Shown: positions 20,791 to 33,349, counted from the stretch's first letter. The stretch is DNA of 64,000 nt from Codonopsis lanceolata (GCA_013146195.2 CM028382.1:114899023-114963022), one strand, 5' to 3'. Made by a program: numbers and translations. Notes: generated by a model not told the origin, from the sequence alone.

Positions 20791-22500
20791 TCGGATGGTA
20801 TTGACCACATGCCTACCGTTCGGCTGGCGGTTGTCGCCTTCGGAAGCCCTGGGTTCTGGAGCGTGATTGTTTGGTTCTCCCCTTTCAAATCTTCGAACTC
20901 CCTCGTTGATTATCCGTTGTATCACTCTCTTCAACTGGATGCATTCTTTTGTTAAATGACCCACGTCGTAGTGGAAAACACATCTCTTTCTTGTGTTTCT
21001 AGTTTCAATGGGCGACTTCATCAGCCATGGGGGACGCATCTTATCCTCGGAGAGAGAACATTCATAATATGTTCCCTCGAAGTATTCAAGGGAGTAAATT
21101 CTTCCAATTCGTTATCTCGTCTCGGGATTCTTCCCTCGTCGATAAACTTTCTACCTCGTTTTATTCTTTTTTAATTTCTTAATGGGGCCTTGTCGGTCGG
21201 CTTCCTTCCATATCCCTACCTCTACAGCCTTTGTTCCCAAATGATGACTGTTTAACTGCGTAGGTTATTCCTGAGGATGTTGAGGTCGGTAGTGGGGTGG
21301 TAGTGGTTACAGACTGCTCATCGTCCAACGATGTTACCCATTGTGCGACAAAAAACATTTCGCCTATCGTTCCCCGAGGTCTCATCAAGAGTTAGATTTG
21401 CAATTACCTCACTAGAACCAGCTCCGAAGCATATCCTCCTGAGGCATCGGGAATGTCTGTGATTTGTGCCATGGTCTCCTTGAACCTTGCCATATACGAT
21501 AGCACTGATTCCGGGGCTCTTATTTTATGCTACATATATTCGTCTCGCTTTTAGGGAGGGCACCGTCCAAGAATTTTTTTTTTCAAAAACGCCATTCTAA
21601 AGTCTTCCCAGCTGGCGATAGAGTCATGGGCGAGGCCATTGTACCACTGTTGGGCCTGCTTTTTCAAAGTTCCAGCGAAGACTAAGCACCATATGTCATC
21701 GAGCTTGGTCACAATGATCATTTTCAGCTCGAAACCCGATACATGGTCCAAGGTGATTGTAGTTCTATCATAATCATCAAAGTTGGGAATTTTTACTTTT
21801 GATGGCACAATCACCTCTCTGATGCGCTTTATGAAAGGTCCCCCGATATTGGTCGCATTCGTGATTATTCCACTGCTTTGTCGTGCCTCAACTTTTTCCA
21901 TCCAAGCTCTTATCTCGGCATCTGTTAGGGGTTTATCGTTGGGCATCGTGCTTATCAATGGAGATGGTGTGGCGATTGCTTGGGCTGAGATTCGGGCCTC
22001 CTCATGGTGAGGAATTTTGGTTATCTGGTGCGATGCACGAGGTACTTGAGATTGACCTTCGTCTGTTGATGCTTGAGGACGAGGCTCTCCTTCCTCGCTG
22101 TGGGCTCGCTGGCCTTGCATTCCAGAGGGAAACTGCAAACGTGCATGCACGTTTAATTTCGAGCCATTGACTTCAACCCTCCTGCCAAGTCTTGTTTTTA
22201 CATTCGTAGAGGCGGGCTCGAGCTTGCTTGTGGCTCTCATTCTTTGCCAAACCGAGTTCGCGTGTGTAGGTAGCGGGTAACGTGCCTTGGTTACTAGGCA
22301 TGAGCTCCAAGCTTTCCGTTGTTTGTTGCAGCTCCTGTATTTTGGCCTCGGCTTCCTGGATTTTGGTGAAAAGGGCTCGTTGATACACCCAATAGGCTTA
22401 TTCCTTATCTATTTGCTCTTGGGTCATGGGAGCCTTAAGCTTTTTGGGAGGTTGCTTGCCTTCTTTGTCAACTCCTAATAAATCAATGTCAGTGAAGTGA
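20791..22500 (-). pseudogene. Gypsy gag remnant
   Basis: The minus ORF 22240-21551 contains the gag core: FIKRIREVIVPSKVKIPNFD, then DHVSGFELKMIIVTKLDDIW, FAGTLKKQAQQWYNGLAH and SIASWEDFRMAFLKK. The 22388-22173 stretch upstream is a Glu/Gln-rich helix, and 21039-20788 carries the finger RCVFHYDVGHLTKECIQLKR followed by a basic tail. These three parts are in different frames with stops between them. Gag-type assignment is firm, function is lost. Confidence 0.85.
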
Positions 22501-22799
22501 CCATCCTCCAGGTTACGCTCCTTAGATACCTTGCTCTTGCCTTAATTTAGATAATCGTTTGACCATTGCAAGCCTCATTTGAGCCTTTGCGAATAGTTCG
22601 GGTACCGGGGTGACAGAGTCCTGTCTCGCGGGGGACACAGGCCCTGAGTCACCTTTTCCCTTGGCATGTCCGACGAGCTTGTTTTCTAGGATGGCGACGC
22701 AACTGGTGTAATATTCTTAGAGGTTTGTCTTTTGGACTTCACCATATTTTTTCTTCTGCTAAGGGCAAGGTTTGATTTTGGGAAAACAATGCGCGCGTT

Positions 22800-22818
22800 T
22801 CCCGGTATCAGAACCAAA
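22800..22818 (-). promoter_or_regulatory. Gypsy primer-binding site (candidate)
   Basis: Three bases inside the 5' LTR end the minus strand reads TGGTTCTGATACCGGGAAA. The TGG start and position suit a primer-binding site. I cannot assign the tRNA confidently. Confidence 0.5.
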
Positions 22819-22819
22819 C

Positions 22820-23480
22820 TGATCACGCCAAATCCGAGGTGATCATGTCTGTAGTCCACGTAGACTATGAAACTAGTGAGCTAGATAATGACGTGGAGTG
22901 ATAAAGCCTTTGTCCTGAAATAATGAGCGGCTCCGTTAAGGGAATCAGGGACTGCCCGACTCAAATCCTCCGGCGTGGGAATTGGTTTTCTGATAACCAA
23001 ATTGTCCTAATAAGCAAGGATGAAGAAGATATTAATGAATCTGCTTCAACTGTGTTTCTCTCTCTTAAAATATGTAAAATTGGCTTGAGAAATAAATGTG
23101 GGGAATGTCTCTTATTTATACATCAAGGTGTTGTGAGGTGGCACTTCCTAATTGGAGGAGGGGGCGGTTCATCATGATTATTTTGATGCTGTGTTAGGTG
23201 GGTGATTAGGTGAATTTGCAGGTTGCGTGTGGCAGGACTCTTGACAGAGTTTGTCTCGCAATCTCCTTGGTTGGCAATTGCCGAGGCCGAGCTAGACTAT
23301 CTTCGGGCTCAAAACTGAGGTGAAAAACTTAGGTGATTGACTTTGCCGAGATGAGCATGAAAAGTCAATATCGAGACGAAGTAGATCTTTCTTGGCAACC
23401 CGGGCATCACTTCGGGTGGTTTGTATAAATATGGGACCCACTTTGCTTCCAGCGAGGCATGCTTAGGTTGAGTTCCTTCA
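22820..23480 (-). repeat. Gypsy 5' LTR
   Basis: 661 bp, partner of 4575-5243. Plus-strand ends are TGATCACGCC and GAGTTCCTTCA (TG...CA). It is followed by CATAC (23481-23485), the right copy of the target duplication. Confidence 0.9.
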
Positions 23481-23485
23481 CATAC

Positions 23486-24930
23486 ATAACTATAAATATT
23501 TTATTTTTGTCTCTTGCAATGATATTAATCGACTTTGCTCATCCGTCCTATCGTTAACTAAATTTATGAATTTGATAACATTTGGCTTCTTAAAATATGA
23601 AGCAATTTGTTCTAATTGTTTACTACTCACTCCTAATTAACATTATGTCGTAGGTTTAGAATAATAAATTTTATTACAATTGCTTCATATTGTACACATC
23701 TCTACCAGGAACAAGCAAATCCTAGTCAAATTTGTGTGGTAAGAGATGCTAGATGCCAAGGTAAATTAACATAAATTCAGGTTATTGTTTTTTATTTTTT
23801 TATGTTTTGAAGATAAAGTTGCCAAAAAAAAGGACAACAAAAGAATTTTGAAAGTGTATTTTGATTAAAGTCATTTTCACTTTTTAATATGATGCATAAT
23901 GTTAAGGAAAACTTGATATTTGAATGCATTTATTACTTGAAGAATAAAATAATTTGAGAAAGAATCCAAATTGATAATGATACCCATGCTAGAGTTCATT
24001 TTTTCCGATGGAGAGCAAAAGTCAACGTAAAGGATGACCATAAATAGTTAGAAACATGAATGTGATTAAAAATTTGCCTAAAATGAAAGTCTACATATAT
24101 TTTTACTAAGTTTGTTTGTTTGACAAGTTTGAACGCACTTCAACTTTATTTTCTTTTTTTGGTGAGTCCAAAGGCGCTAATAATGCGTGGCTGCATTTGA
24201 GAATCACATTTAAAACAATAGTAAGGTGGTTATTTTAGTTCGGTCTAATTTATTTGAGAACTGAAATACCTCTTAGAATCGTAGTTTTTGCAGCCAGCTT
24301 GAATGCACCTTAACTCAATCTTCTTGTTTGGGTTAGTCCAAGGACGCACTCCCACGTTTGGCCTATACATATGGGCGTTTTACCTCTTTATCTTGACTAT
24401 GACAAAAAAATAAATCAATCAAACTTGAGTAGATAACCAAACACTTGCAATTAATGGAAGTATATTCTTTTGGAAAAAAAATCATACATATGTGTATCGA
24501 AGTTGGTGAGAATGATTAGGGTTTGCCAACTAATACGGTAATACCACAACAAATATAACGTCATTCTAAGAATACCAAGAAATAACGACTTTTTGAATTC
24601 TAACTGAAATGTTGAAGATGTCACAGTTGGTAATACGTTAGGTATTTAAACTCTCGGTATCCCTAATAAGTGCTAAATATGAAATTATTATTAACCTTAT
24701 ACCAAAAAAATGCATTTGGAGATATATATTTTTTCTTTTAAATGAACACCTATTTAGGGATGGATAATATACTACTATGTCACATTGCATAAATAACCCC
24801 TATATATAACTAATGTTTAATCAAAGCCCAAAGTCTACAAATACTGATACTAAAAATAAAATAAAAACAACACAAATGGTTAAATAAAAAGTAGCCAAGG
24901 GGATCAATTCATGAGCCAATTTGTTAAGAA
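23486..24930. other. AT-rich upstream region of NDX, no gene seen
   Basis: About 1.4 kb without a recognisable ORF. A loosely repeated motif (TTGAACGCAC..TCAACTTTATTTTC and TTGAATGCAC..TCAATCTTC) occurs near 24130 and 24300. Distal promoter or decayed repeat cannot be told apart. Confidence 0.5.
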
Positions 24931-25064
24931 TAAGATTATACTAAGAGAGAGTGACTGTGTAAGAGAGAAATAAAAACGTACAACCACCACACCAATGGCA
25001 CCATTATGAATGAACAGCTTTCACAATCACACACCCAAATTATAACGCAATCCTCAATCACACA

Positions 25065-25142
<78 letters not shown>

Positions 25143-26153
25143 GCGAAATCACACACACACACACACATACACACTACCTCTCACTCTTTCTTCAATCTGT
25201 TCAAGCTCGCCATTTTAATTTCCAGTCATTTTCTTGTAACAGTTTGTAAGGTCAGCTTTCTCAATTGTAAATTTTAATGTCTTAATTTGTTAACCCGTTG
25301 TAATTTGCCACTAGTCTACACAGTAATTTCTTTGTAATTTTTCGTATTTTTTGTGATTTTGTTATTGTTTAACTGTGTTTTATTTGCTAAATCTAGGGTT
25401 TTCTTTATTTATTTATGCTTATAGCATTATAAGTTTATCTGTACTCCCTCCGTTACATGCAAAGACTCGTCTTTTGACCTTTTCTTTTCTAACTTGATTA
25501 AATTTTGAAAGAGATTTACGCAACACTATTTAATGCATAAAATAACTTAAGTACTCTTTTAAATATTTAATAGATACTCAATTGTGGTATATACTTGTGG
25601 ATGCTTTATAAAACATCTGCTACACACTAGCGGATGTTTTGTCTGAAATAAAAAAAAATGCAAATCAATAGTTTTTTATTCGTAATTGAAAAGAAAAATA
25701 AACCGAATCAAAACCAATCCAATTCACATGCGATACCATACCTTAACAATTAAAACCGAATGAATAATAACACATAATCAAAATTACGTGAAGAGGGAGG
25801 GAGGGGGTAATATGGTTTAAATGTGGAAAGGAGTATTGAATTAATTTTACCCCTTAAATAATATTATATTTAGCGATTTGAGTGTTACGTTAAAGTATTT
25901 TATTACGCAAAAATTCCTTTTTTCGTTTTTTACTGAATTATAAAAAGTTACAACTCAGTATTTTAAGGATTGAAATGAAATTTCATTTACTAAAATGGAA
26001 CAAAACCATGTTGAATTATGTACACATGTTGACTTTTAATAATGGAAGGTGGACTCTTTTCGTAAAATGGATGGAATATATATCAAATGATGTTACTCTG
26101 TATGTTTATATACATATATTTTTGGTTTGGACTTTGGCTCCAGTTACCTGCAA
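24930..26153 (+). promoter_or_regulatory. Putative NDX promoter and 5' leader with a leader intron
   Basis: Holds a (TA)n tract of about 35 units (25069-25139), a short CA run (25149-25167) and pyrimidine-rich sequence (25175-25240). A possible donor GTAAGG at 25247 and the acceptor CTCCAG just before TTACCTGCAAATG (26143) would remove a leader intron of about 0.9 kb. No transcript evidence is available, so transcription start and intron are inferred. Confidence 0.45.
25069..25139. repeat. (TA)n microsatellite upstream of NDX
   Basis: About 35 uninterrupted TA dinucleotides followed by CCCGCGAAAT and a CA repeat. Open frames across it encode only Tyr-Ile repeats and are not genes. Confidence 0.95.
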
Positions 26154-26420
26154 ATGAGGGCTGCAATCGAGGAGGTACCATCCAGGGATGAACAAGTAAG
26201 TAATCATACATTTCACTCTCTCCAATTCTAATTGAAGGTCCTTATTCTAATGTCAAACATTTGAAGGATTGCATAGAAGTAGTTTTAAATGAGATTAATT
26301 GTTTCAATTATAACCTAGTAATGGTAATTTTGAAAACTCAGTAGTTTTCAAAACAGCTCTTTGAGCGAAAATCCTAAATAAAAATTAGGGGTGTTTGAGA
26401 AATGAAAGTAACAGAGGGAG
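25444..26420. mobile_element. Two Stowaway-type termini flanking the first NDX coding exon
   Basis: TA-CTCCCTCCGTTAC at 25442-25456 and its inverted counterpart GTAACAGAGGGAG-TA ending at 26422. Stowaway MITEs have CTCCCTCCGT ends and TA duplications, but are normally under 400 bp. The 977-bp interval here includes the NDX start exon, so these may be ends of two different, decayed MITEs. Confidence 0.45.
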
Positions 26421-29400
26421 TAGCTATTTGCGTTTTCTAATTTAAGGTTAGTTGATAATAGCTGCTAGTTGTTTGACATGATAGTGGCGTGGTGGGTTAG
26501 GGAATTTTTGTTGTGTATTACTCCCCCTGTCGTCCCGCAAAAAGAATGGAAAATGGTAAGGATCCCAACATTTTATCCGAACTTACCACCTTTGGTTGCA
26601 CTGTGATAGAGTTAGGAGCTTATGGAGCATTCTTCTTTTTTTGTTTGGTATATATTGGACGATGCCCCTTTCCGTGGAAGGTTTTCTGGCTGCTTAGCAT
26701 GGGATACACATTTCAGCTTCAAATAGAAAATTTTGGGAAGCCGCTCCACATTGCATCATGTGGACTGGTGGGAAAGGAACATTAGAAATTTTGAGGGAAT
26801 CACTTCTCCGAAACATAAGCTCTCGTTTTTTATGCTCAGCACTCTATTTTCTGGTTTAATGAGTACTTACCCAATGCGAACATCCATTTTGTAAATTTTT
26901 GGGGGCAGATGGGGTTGGGTACTTAACTTTTCCGTTCATAACCTTTTGTGTATTCTCTGTTACAGCAGCTTTCGACCTGTGATCTGTTACTTGTAAAGGC
27001 CCTTTTGCTCCTTTTGTTCCAGTTCACCCCTTGGGGAATTTTTATATGCACATATTTACTTATCAAAAAAAGTGTCCGACCAATCACATGCACTACCACG
27101 CGAATCAGATGGAAAGTTCCCTAGCATTACTCAAAAAAATGTAATATGTCTTTAGAGTTAACCTGACCATTTTTCAAATTAATATTTGATATGGATTTGT
27201 TTGTTTTCAAGACCAGAACACTTGGGTTTCACGGTACTCTTACAAATTTACAAATGTTTACAAATGTGCCATCTCATTCTCTAAATTCAGCGAAATGTAT
27301 GTCAGTATCTGTTGGAAAAATTGTTGTGTAAACTATACTCGATTTAATTATTGTGATTGCTAATGCATTCCAAGCAATTGGAATGTTGTTAATAAATTGT
27401 GGGTTGATGATGGCACCCAAAATTTACTTGCATTATTCTTGTGTATCAAACTGCTTTTGATAAAATCAGACAGTTGTTCTGCATTTCGGTTTAAGAATTT
27501 GATGTAATCTTGCCCTTTGTTTCAGGAACATGTTGATCTGACATAATGTACCACCAACTTGTGCACCTAATATTCATTGATTCATTAAACTGAGATGCGT
27601 TTAAGTGCCTCTCAAGACTGCTTTTTAGTATTGATTACTAGCAATTTTCCCTCAGATTGCAATTCTTACCGCCTTTCAGTTATAGAATATCAAGTGCTTA
27701 ATAATTGCATCTACTTATCAAAAAAAAAAAAAAAAGATCTTAATTGCATCCATGTTAGCCTTGAATCAAATCATGCATTGTAATTGCAAATTCAAAAATA
27801 ATCTTTTATCTCAAAGCCTCTTGAATCTGGCTAAGTTTGATACCTAAACTTAAAGTTAAGTTTTTTGCCATGATTATTTGGTTTACTCCCATGAGGTATG
27901 ATTTGGATGAGCCATCGTAGTTACTTAATGATGGTTTGCTGTGAAAGGCTTATCTCACAGTGTAGCTACCATAGATTGCTCATATTGTTGTTCATCTTTT
28001 CCATTTATCTGGAAGTTTTAAACATAACTGGGCCATTTTAGCTGGTTCCTAAATCATCTCGATATGGTTTGGTCCTGGTGGATGCAATTCTCTCTCTATC
28101 CTTTTTGTTTCTTCACCTTAACAAATTGCTGCTCATATCCTTCTGTTTTTGTTTGCTTTGGTATGTAGGCCATCAATTTAATTTTGGCAGTCAATGATTT
28201 GCACGCGCTTAGTTCTCAGCAGCTTGGTAAGCTAATCAAGGATTCTGAACATAATACCATTCAGTGGAATACTGAAAATGGATCATCCGTACAGGTTGGT
28301 TAATTTTGACAATGAATCAACTTTTTGTAATAAAATTTACTTATCCAAAAGAAAGAAAATGTTATGACTACAAAAGTAGCAACTTTTACCACCAATGTAA
28401 GCTACTTTTCCCTGTTCTCCGACTAATATGACCTTCATATTTCAGATGGATGTGGAAAAACTTGCTAGGTATCTTCCTTTGCACCTGATTGCAAGGCTAA
28501 TGTCATATGAACGGGATGAAGCATCATTTAGATATTTGTTACGTGGATTTCAGCTATTGCATTCCTTATGTAATCAAGCATCTCGACACTCTAAGCTTGA
28601 GCAGGTTAGTCAACTATGGAGAACTTTTCAGGCAAGGATATGATTTAACACTCTACATATTTTTGGTCGGTTGAAGATTCTATAGATACAATTATGTTTG
28701 AGTGCATTAGCTAGGCTAATGTTACCTTCTCCCACCCTCCCCCACCCAATTCTGCTTTCTTTATTTATTAATATAGAACATGCAGTGCATCCCCAATCAT
28801 AACTAAGATGACAGTACAATTGTTATGCCTATAACATTCTCATCAACTTAACTTGGATATGATTACTTTCTGCTTTTACATCTACTACCTAAGCCCCTTA
28901 TATTAGGCTTTCTCTCGTATTGCTGAGCATTTAGTTTAATTTAGATTTAGTGGTTAAATGGAAAATCATCTTCTCTAATCACTCCGTTCTTTATCTTTAT
29001 CTGTCAAGCATGTTTGCTATTAATGAAATGGATTCCTTCTTCTGCACTTACTATTGGTGTTTTCATTTACTTCAAATTGCTCCCTCAAATTAACATCACT
29101 TATTGATTTGGGCCTTTTCCTCCCCTTTTGGAGAGGTATCCTGATTGTAATGCATAGTCCTCTCGGATGTGCAAAGTTCCACTTTTCCATGGATCATACA
29201 TTATTTTTAATTTTTTGGTATAATATATTGGGAAAAGACCTATCCGGATAAGGCTACTCTTAGAGCCGGATTATTTCCTCTTTTAAGAAATAGTTTGGCT
29301 TCTTTTAACCTGCTGCATGAGCCATACTTCTGACGACATGAGCCATAATGCTGCATGAGCCATACTTCTTTTAACCTGCTCACAAGATCCTTCCTTGCTT

Positions 29401-32400
29401 TACGGTGGCACCATAAGCATGGTTATAAGTAGCTGCTGAGTAATGGTTTGGATGGCGTGCTCTAACTTTCCAGTCAACTATCAGTTATTGGATCATGTGC
29501 TAAATGATGGTGGAAGCCGTCTTTGGTACATCTTTCTACAAATCTATTTGCTAGTCTGACATACATTTAACTAGGAACCTCTTATTTCTCTTCATTTCGA
29601 CTGATCTAAGCACCTGACTTATTTATTACTCCCTTCGTTCCTAAACTGTTTTCATGTTTGACTTATTTGAGTCAAACAAGACTGTTTTTCAAATGCAAAT
29701 TTGATGTATGTATATATTTTTCAAAATCATAAAATACGCAATTCGTCATACTTAAAAATTTCTACGAATTACGTGAATTATGATTTAGAAAAAAAAATAA
29801 ACGTCAGATTTTCATTTGAAAAACAGTATTTGACTAAAAAAAGTCAAAGAGGACAATGATTTGGGGGGTGGGAGTATTTATTTGAAGAGATACGTGACTT
29901 GGTGTATTAAATTATTCTGGAAGATTAATGTTAATGTTTCTTTGTTACTTGTTCCTCTTTCTTTGTTCGTAGGTGTTCTATACCTTGTAATTCCTCACGA
30001 TCAATATGTGTAGTCTTTAAACAAAAGTTGGTGGCACCACATGTGAGCAGTAGCGGACACAGAGAATTTTCCAATTGGGTGCACAAATTTAATAAAATTT
30101 ACTAATCATCTGGGTGCATAAACCAATCCGAATTAAAACGGCGCAATTTAGTTCCCATTTGTTTTTGAGGGAAATCATGGCCACGGGGTTGACAAGGCCC
30201 CTTCAATAAATAAGCTCTTCTAATTCATCAATTTGTTTGAGGTTGTATTCAAATATCTTTTTCCTTTCTGCCGGATCTGAAGGAAGACTATTCAAATCAA
30301 TTAATTCTTTTGTAACTGAAATAACGGGAATCGATTGAGACCGTTTGAATACCAACAAATGCACTACCAATTCCAAATTCTTCTGATAGTTTCCGTTTAA
30401 AAATTTTGTCCATAATCACTAAAACCAAATTCCTTCAAATCAACCACAAATTGGAAATCTACACAAATAAAAAAAAATCCCATAAATCAACTACTTCAAC
30501 TTCAAAGTTCAACCCCTAATTTCAGATTAAATAAATAGACTTTTCCTACCAAGATATTGAACACACAAAAATGCCCTAATTTCATATTATTTCAATTCAC
30601 AAATCACAATCACAATTACAAATTCACAATTATAAATTTATAATTCACAATCACAAAATTTAAATCACAGATTGAGATTCACAGTTATAAACTTATAATT
30701 TAGAAAGTTTTGATTTTTGAAAAATACCTCTTGTAGACAATGTAGAGGCTAGAGCACTAATAAGAGGAGAGTTGGAGTCTTGGAGACTAGACTTCAGTTC
30801 AGTCGCCGGTCGGAATCAGAGGGCCAGAGGCTGCCGGCTGGAGGCGCTGTCCACTGGAGTGCTGGACTGGAGTGGCGAAGGCGCGGAGCCTGGAGGAGTG
30901 GAGGGAGGTCGGAGCAGAGGAGGGACAACTGACTAGGGAGGAGAGCCGGAGACTGAGAGACAGAGTGAGACGGAGACGGGAGGGAGAGGGCGAGAGCGAG
31001 AGGGAGCCAGGTAGGGCGATAGGATTTTCTGATTTGGGAAGGGATTTAGGGATTCAATTTTCAGACAATGTCAATGGTAAGTTAAAAAAAACTTTTATAG
31101 GTGGGGGCAAATTGTATAAATTTTATCCAGGTGGGGGCAAATTGTATAATATTACAAATTATATATATTTTTTTAAAAGAAACCTTTGATAAAATTACCC
31201 CCAAGTGGGGGCAACTGCCCCAGACCCATAGGCATGCGTCCGCCACTGCATGTGAGAGGATGCACTTATCTTTTTCTTTATCTTCTAAATGGCTTTGTCA
31301 CAGGTTTTGCTTGATGATGTAAAAGTATTGGAGCAGTTGCTTGATCTGGTATTTTATATACTTATCATTCTTGGTGGTTTTAAACAGGTTGCTTTTTGCT
31401 CTCCGTTATGTTTTCCCCCTTCTTTCAACATTTTCCTCTTATTCTGAGTAGAGGCATATCTTCCGTGATCCAGGAATTTTTTGCTTCAAGTCATGCAGCA
31501 CTTTTACATTCAGCATTGGTGACCTGCAGTCTCTATCTATTAACAGTATGTATTTCTTCGCAATGGAGTGAGCTTGCTCAAGTTCTGCTTGCACACCCTA
31601 AGGTAAAACTTCTTTTTCCAAATTCTCCAAGGATGACATGTGGGGTTAAATTCTTTTCCTGATATTTTGTCTTATAAGAATTGTGCAACATGCCTTCTGA
31701 GTAATATTGGAGTTAATTAATCGAAGTCTTAGTTTGCTTGAATGTGGCTGATGATGAAACTTGTGTGACAGGTTGAGATATTTATGAATGTAGCTTTTGC
31801 TGCAGTTCGCGTAGATATTCAGTTTCTTCAGAACAAGCTTTCAGATCAACATAAGTCAAGTCCTTCTGCTGAAGAAACATTGAACCATCTTTCTCAGCAT
31901 TGTGAGGCTTCTCTACAGTTTCTTCAGTCGCTATGCCAACAAAAGCTATTTCGGGAACGTGTAGTCAATAATAAGGTTACCATCTGCCTTTTCTTTGCAG
32001 TTATTAATCAATCTGTCAAAAAAGGTAGCTTTTTCCCTGCTAGAAGCCTGGATGAGGATAAATGAATTTATTGAAAGAAAATGAAAAAAGAAAAGGTCTG
32101 AAATGTTTCCGGTACTATACAACTGGAGTAATTACCCTAGGCTGTGATTGTGCAATTTTTCTCCATGTGTTCTTGTGTTAGTGCAAGAGTAGAATGAGCT
32201 ATCAGTTTCAGATTCCTCAAGACTCATAATGCCAAAACTTCTCATTTGGTTGCTGGAGCTCAAGGAAAAAAACACGGGGCTAAATTTTCTGATGAAGTTA
32301 CTGATACAACCAACGTAGCAATTGGAGTTTAGACACCTTTCGCTGTTAAGATTACTGTTATCTTTCATTATTTGCATTAGGTGTTACCCTGGTGAGACAT

Positions 32401-33202
32401 ACAAACAGTAGATACCCATTTCTCCCATCAAAAGGTTTTTGACTTTTCAAAGTCAATTAAAACATCTTTTGATCGACATTTGACTTATTTTTATTTTGTT
32501 ATAGAGAATGAACTTTATAAACTACATAAGAAATACTATAAACCAATTTTGAAAAAGCAAGTAAATTTATATCAAATAAGGGTCAAGTGGACTCATTTTC
32601 GGGACGACACTAGTAATTTTACTCGTCTCTCGGTTGCCATTGGTAAATTCTCAATGGTCTTTGGGAACATCTTAATTTATTTCTTTCAGAATAAATTTCT
32701 ATGCTCTTCTTGTTTAATTCTTTATTTTCTGTTTATTTTATTCTGCCAAATGGTTTTAATCATGGAGATTTGGACCCTTATTTGCTTCAATTACGATATG
32801 GATGATGTCGTCAACCGGTTTAGTTGCCATTTCAGGAACTATGTGGAAAAGGTGGTGTTCTTTTGCTAGCTCAAGACATCATGAAGTTACATATTTTACC
32901 GTCATTTAAAGAGTCCTCTCTTGTGGCTGCCATATCCAGGTTGAAGGCAAAAGTTTTATCTATTGTAAGTCGTAGTTATGACTTGGTCGTATATGGAATA
33001 TTTGAGGCTTAAGCTGCTTGAGAATCACTAGAAGGTTTCAGTTTTTACTGTTTTGACTTTTTGTATATGATCAGTACATTAATAACCAGTTTCCCCCTTC
33101 CTGCAGTTATTGCATCTCTGCGAAGTCGAAAGCGTATCGTACTTGGATGAGGTTGCCAGCACCCATGGAAGCCTGGGTCTAGCGAAGTCTGTTGCATTGG
33201 AG
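26154..33202 (+). CDS. NDX: NODULIN HOMEOBOX protein, N-terminal 323 codons (gene incomplete here)
   Basis: NDX is a plant nuclear protein with an atypical homeodomain; in Arabidopsis it binds single-stranded DNA of an R-loop at the FLC antisense promoter and works with PRC1 in ABA responses. Exons, all phase 0 with GT-AG borders: 26154-26195, 28169-28294, 28446-28604, 31304-31387, 31474-31602, 31772-31975, 32836-32964, 33107-33202. They give MRAAIEEVPSRDEQ, ...LSSQQLGKLIKDSEHNT, ...EKLARYLPLHLIARLMS, ...LLDDVKVLEQLLDLVFY, ...ISSQWSELAQVLLAHPK, ...CEASLQFLQSLCQQKLF, ...ELCGKGGVLLLAQDIMKL, ...EVESVSYLDEVASTHGSL. This matches the conserved N-terminal NDX region. The start ATG follows a good acceptor. 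Arabidopsis NDX is about 900 residues, so nearly two thirds, including the homeodomain, are missing: lost, or hidden in the gap at 35390. Confidence 0.85.
26520..27075 (+). mobile_element. Degenerate L1 LINE 3' fragment
   Basis: Lies in the first NDX intron. Frames give WWERNIRNFEGITSPKHKLS (about 26765-26825), like the W..W.ERN.R.F stretch near the end of plant L1 ORF2. The segment ends TTTACTTATCAAAAAAAG (27057-27074), the same 3' tail as the LINE at 52774-52789. 5'-truncated and full of stops. Confidence 0.65.
29629..29874. mobile_element. Stowaway MITE
   Basis: 246 bp in NDX intron 3, ends CTCCCTTCGTTCC and GGGGGGTGGGAG, flanked by TA on both sides. The interior has long self-complementary stretches around TTTGACT and AGTCAAA. 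Confidence 0.8.
30048..31248. mobile_element. Non-autonomous hAT-type element with perfect 8-bp duplication
   Basis: Terminal inverted repeats CAGTAGCGGAC and GTCCGCCACTG (one mismatch), flanked by CATGTGAG at 30040-30047 and 31249-31256. The 8-bp duplication indicates the hAT superfamily. 1201 bp without a transposase; repeated GTGGGGGCAA words lie near the right end, and GA-rich sequence at 30860-31010 gives a spurious Arg/Glu ORF. It ends 55 bp before NDX exon 4, so the splice acceptor of that exon lies just outside it. Confidence 0.85.
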
Positions 33203-33349
33203 GTTTGTTTTCCAGAGCTGAATATCTGATGTAGATTTAGTTTTGCTTTTGAGGTAATGGCTAGTTGGGACATGTTCAGTTGAGTTTGAGTTGTGTTTAA
33301 GTTCTTTCTAATTTAAAAAAAGGAAAAACAAGAAATAAAAGACTCATCT

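Larger units (their letters stand above)
4575..23480 (-). mobile_element. Full-length Tat-like Ty3/gypsy element carrying nested insertions
   Basis: Two related direct repeats, 4575-5243 and 22820-23480, both begin TGATCAC on the plus strand and are flanked by the same pentamer CATAC (4570-4574 and 23481-23485). That is the signature of one integration. On the minus strand the internal order is PBS, gag, protease, reverse transcriptase, RNase H, then an antisense ORF, then 3' LTR. The CX2H-type gag finger, the RT wording (WRMCVDFTDLN) and the antisense ORF point to the Tat lineage. The integrase region is missing. Internal length is swollen to 17.6 kb by an Athila-like LTR, a Copia 3' end and an Ogre/Tat element. 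All ORFs are broken. Confidence 0.9.

Noticed and set aside
25006..25218. ORF with Tyr-Ile repeats
   Set aside because: Translation of a TA microsatellite.
30872..31189. Arg/Glu-rich 105-codon ORF
   Set aside because: Comes from GA-rich sequence within the hAT element; no family resemblance.
32405..32660. Possible MITE in NDX intron 6
   Set aside because: TTGACTTT and AGTCAA words recur but no matching termini or duplication could be found.
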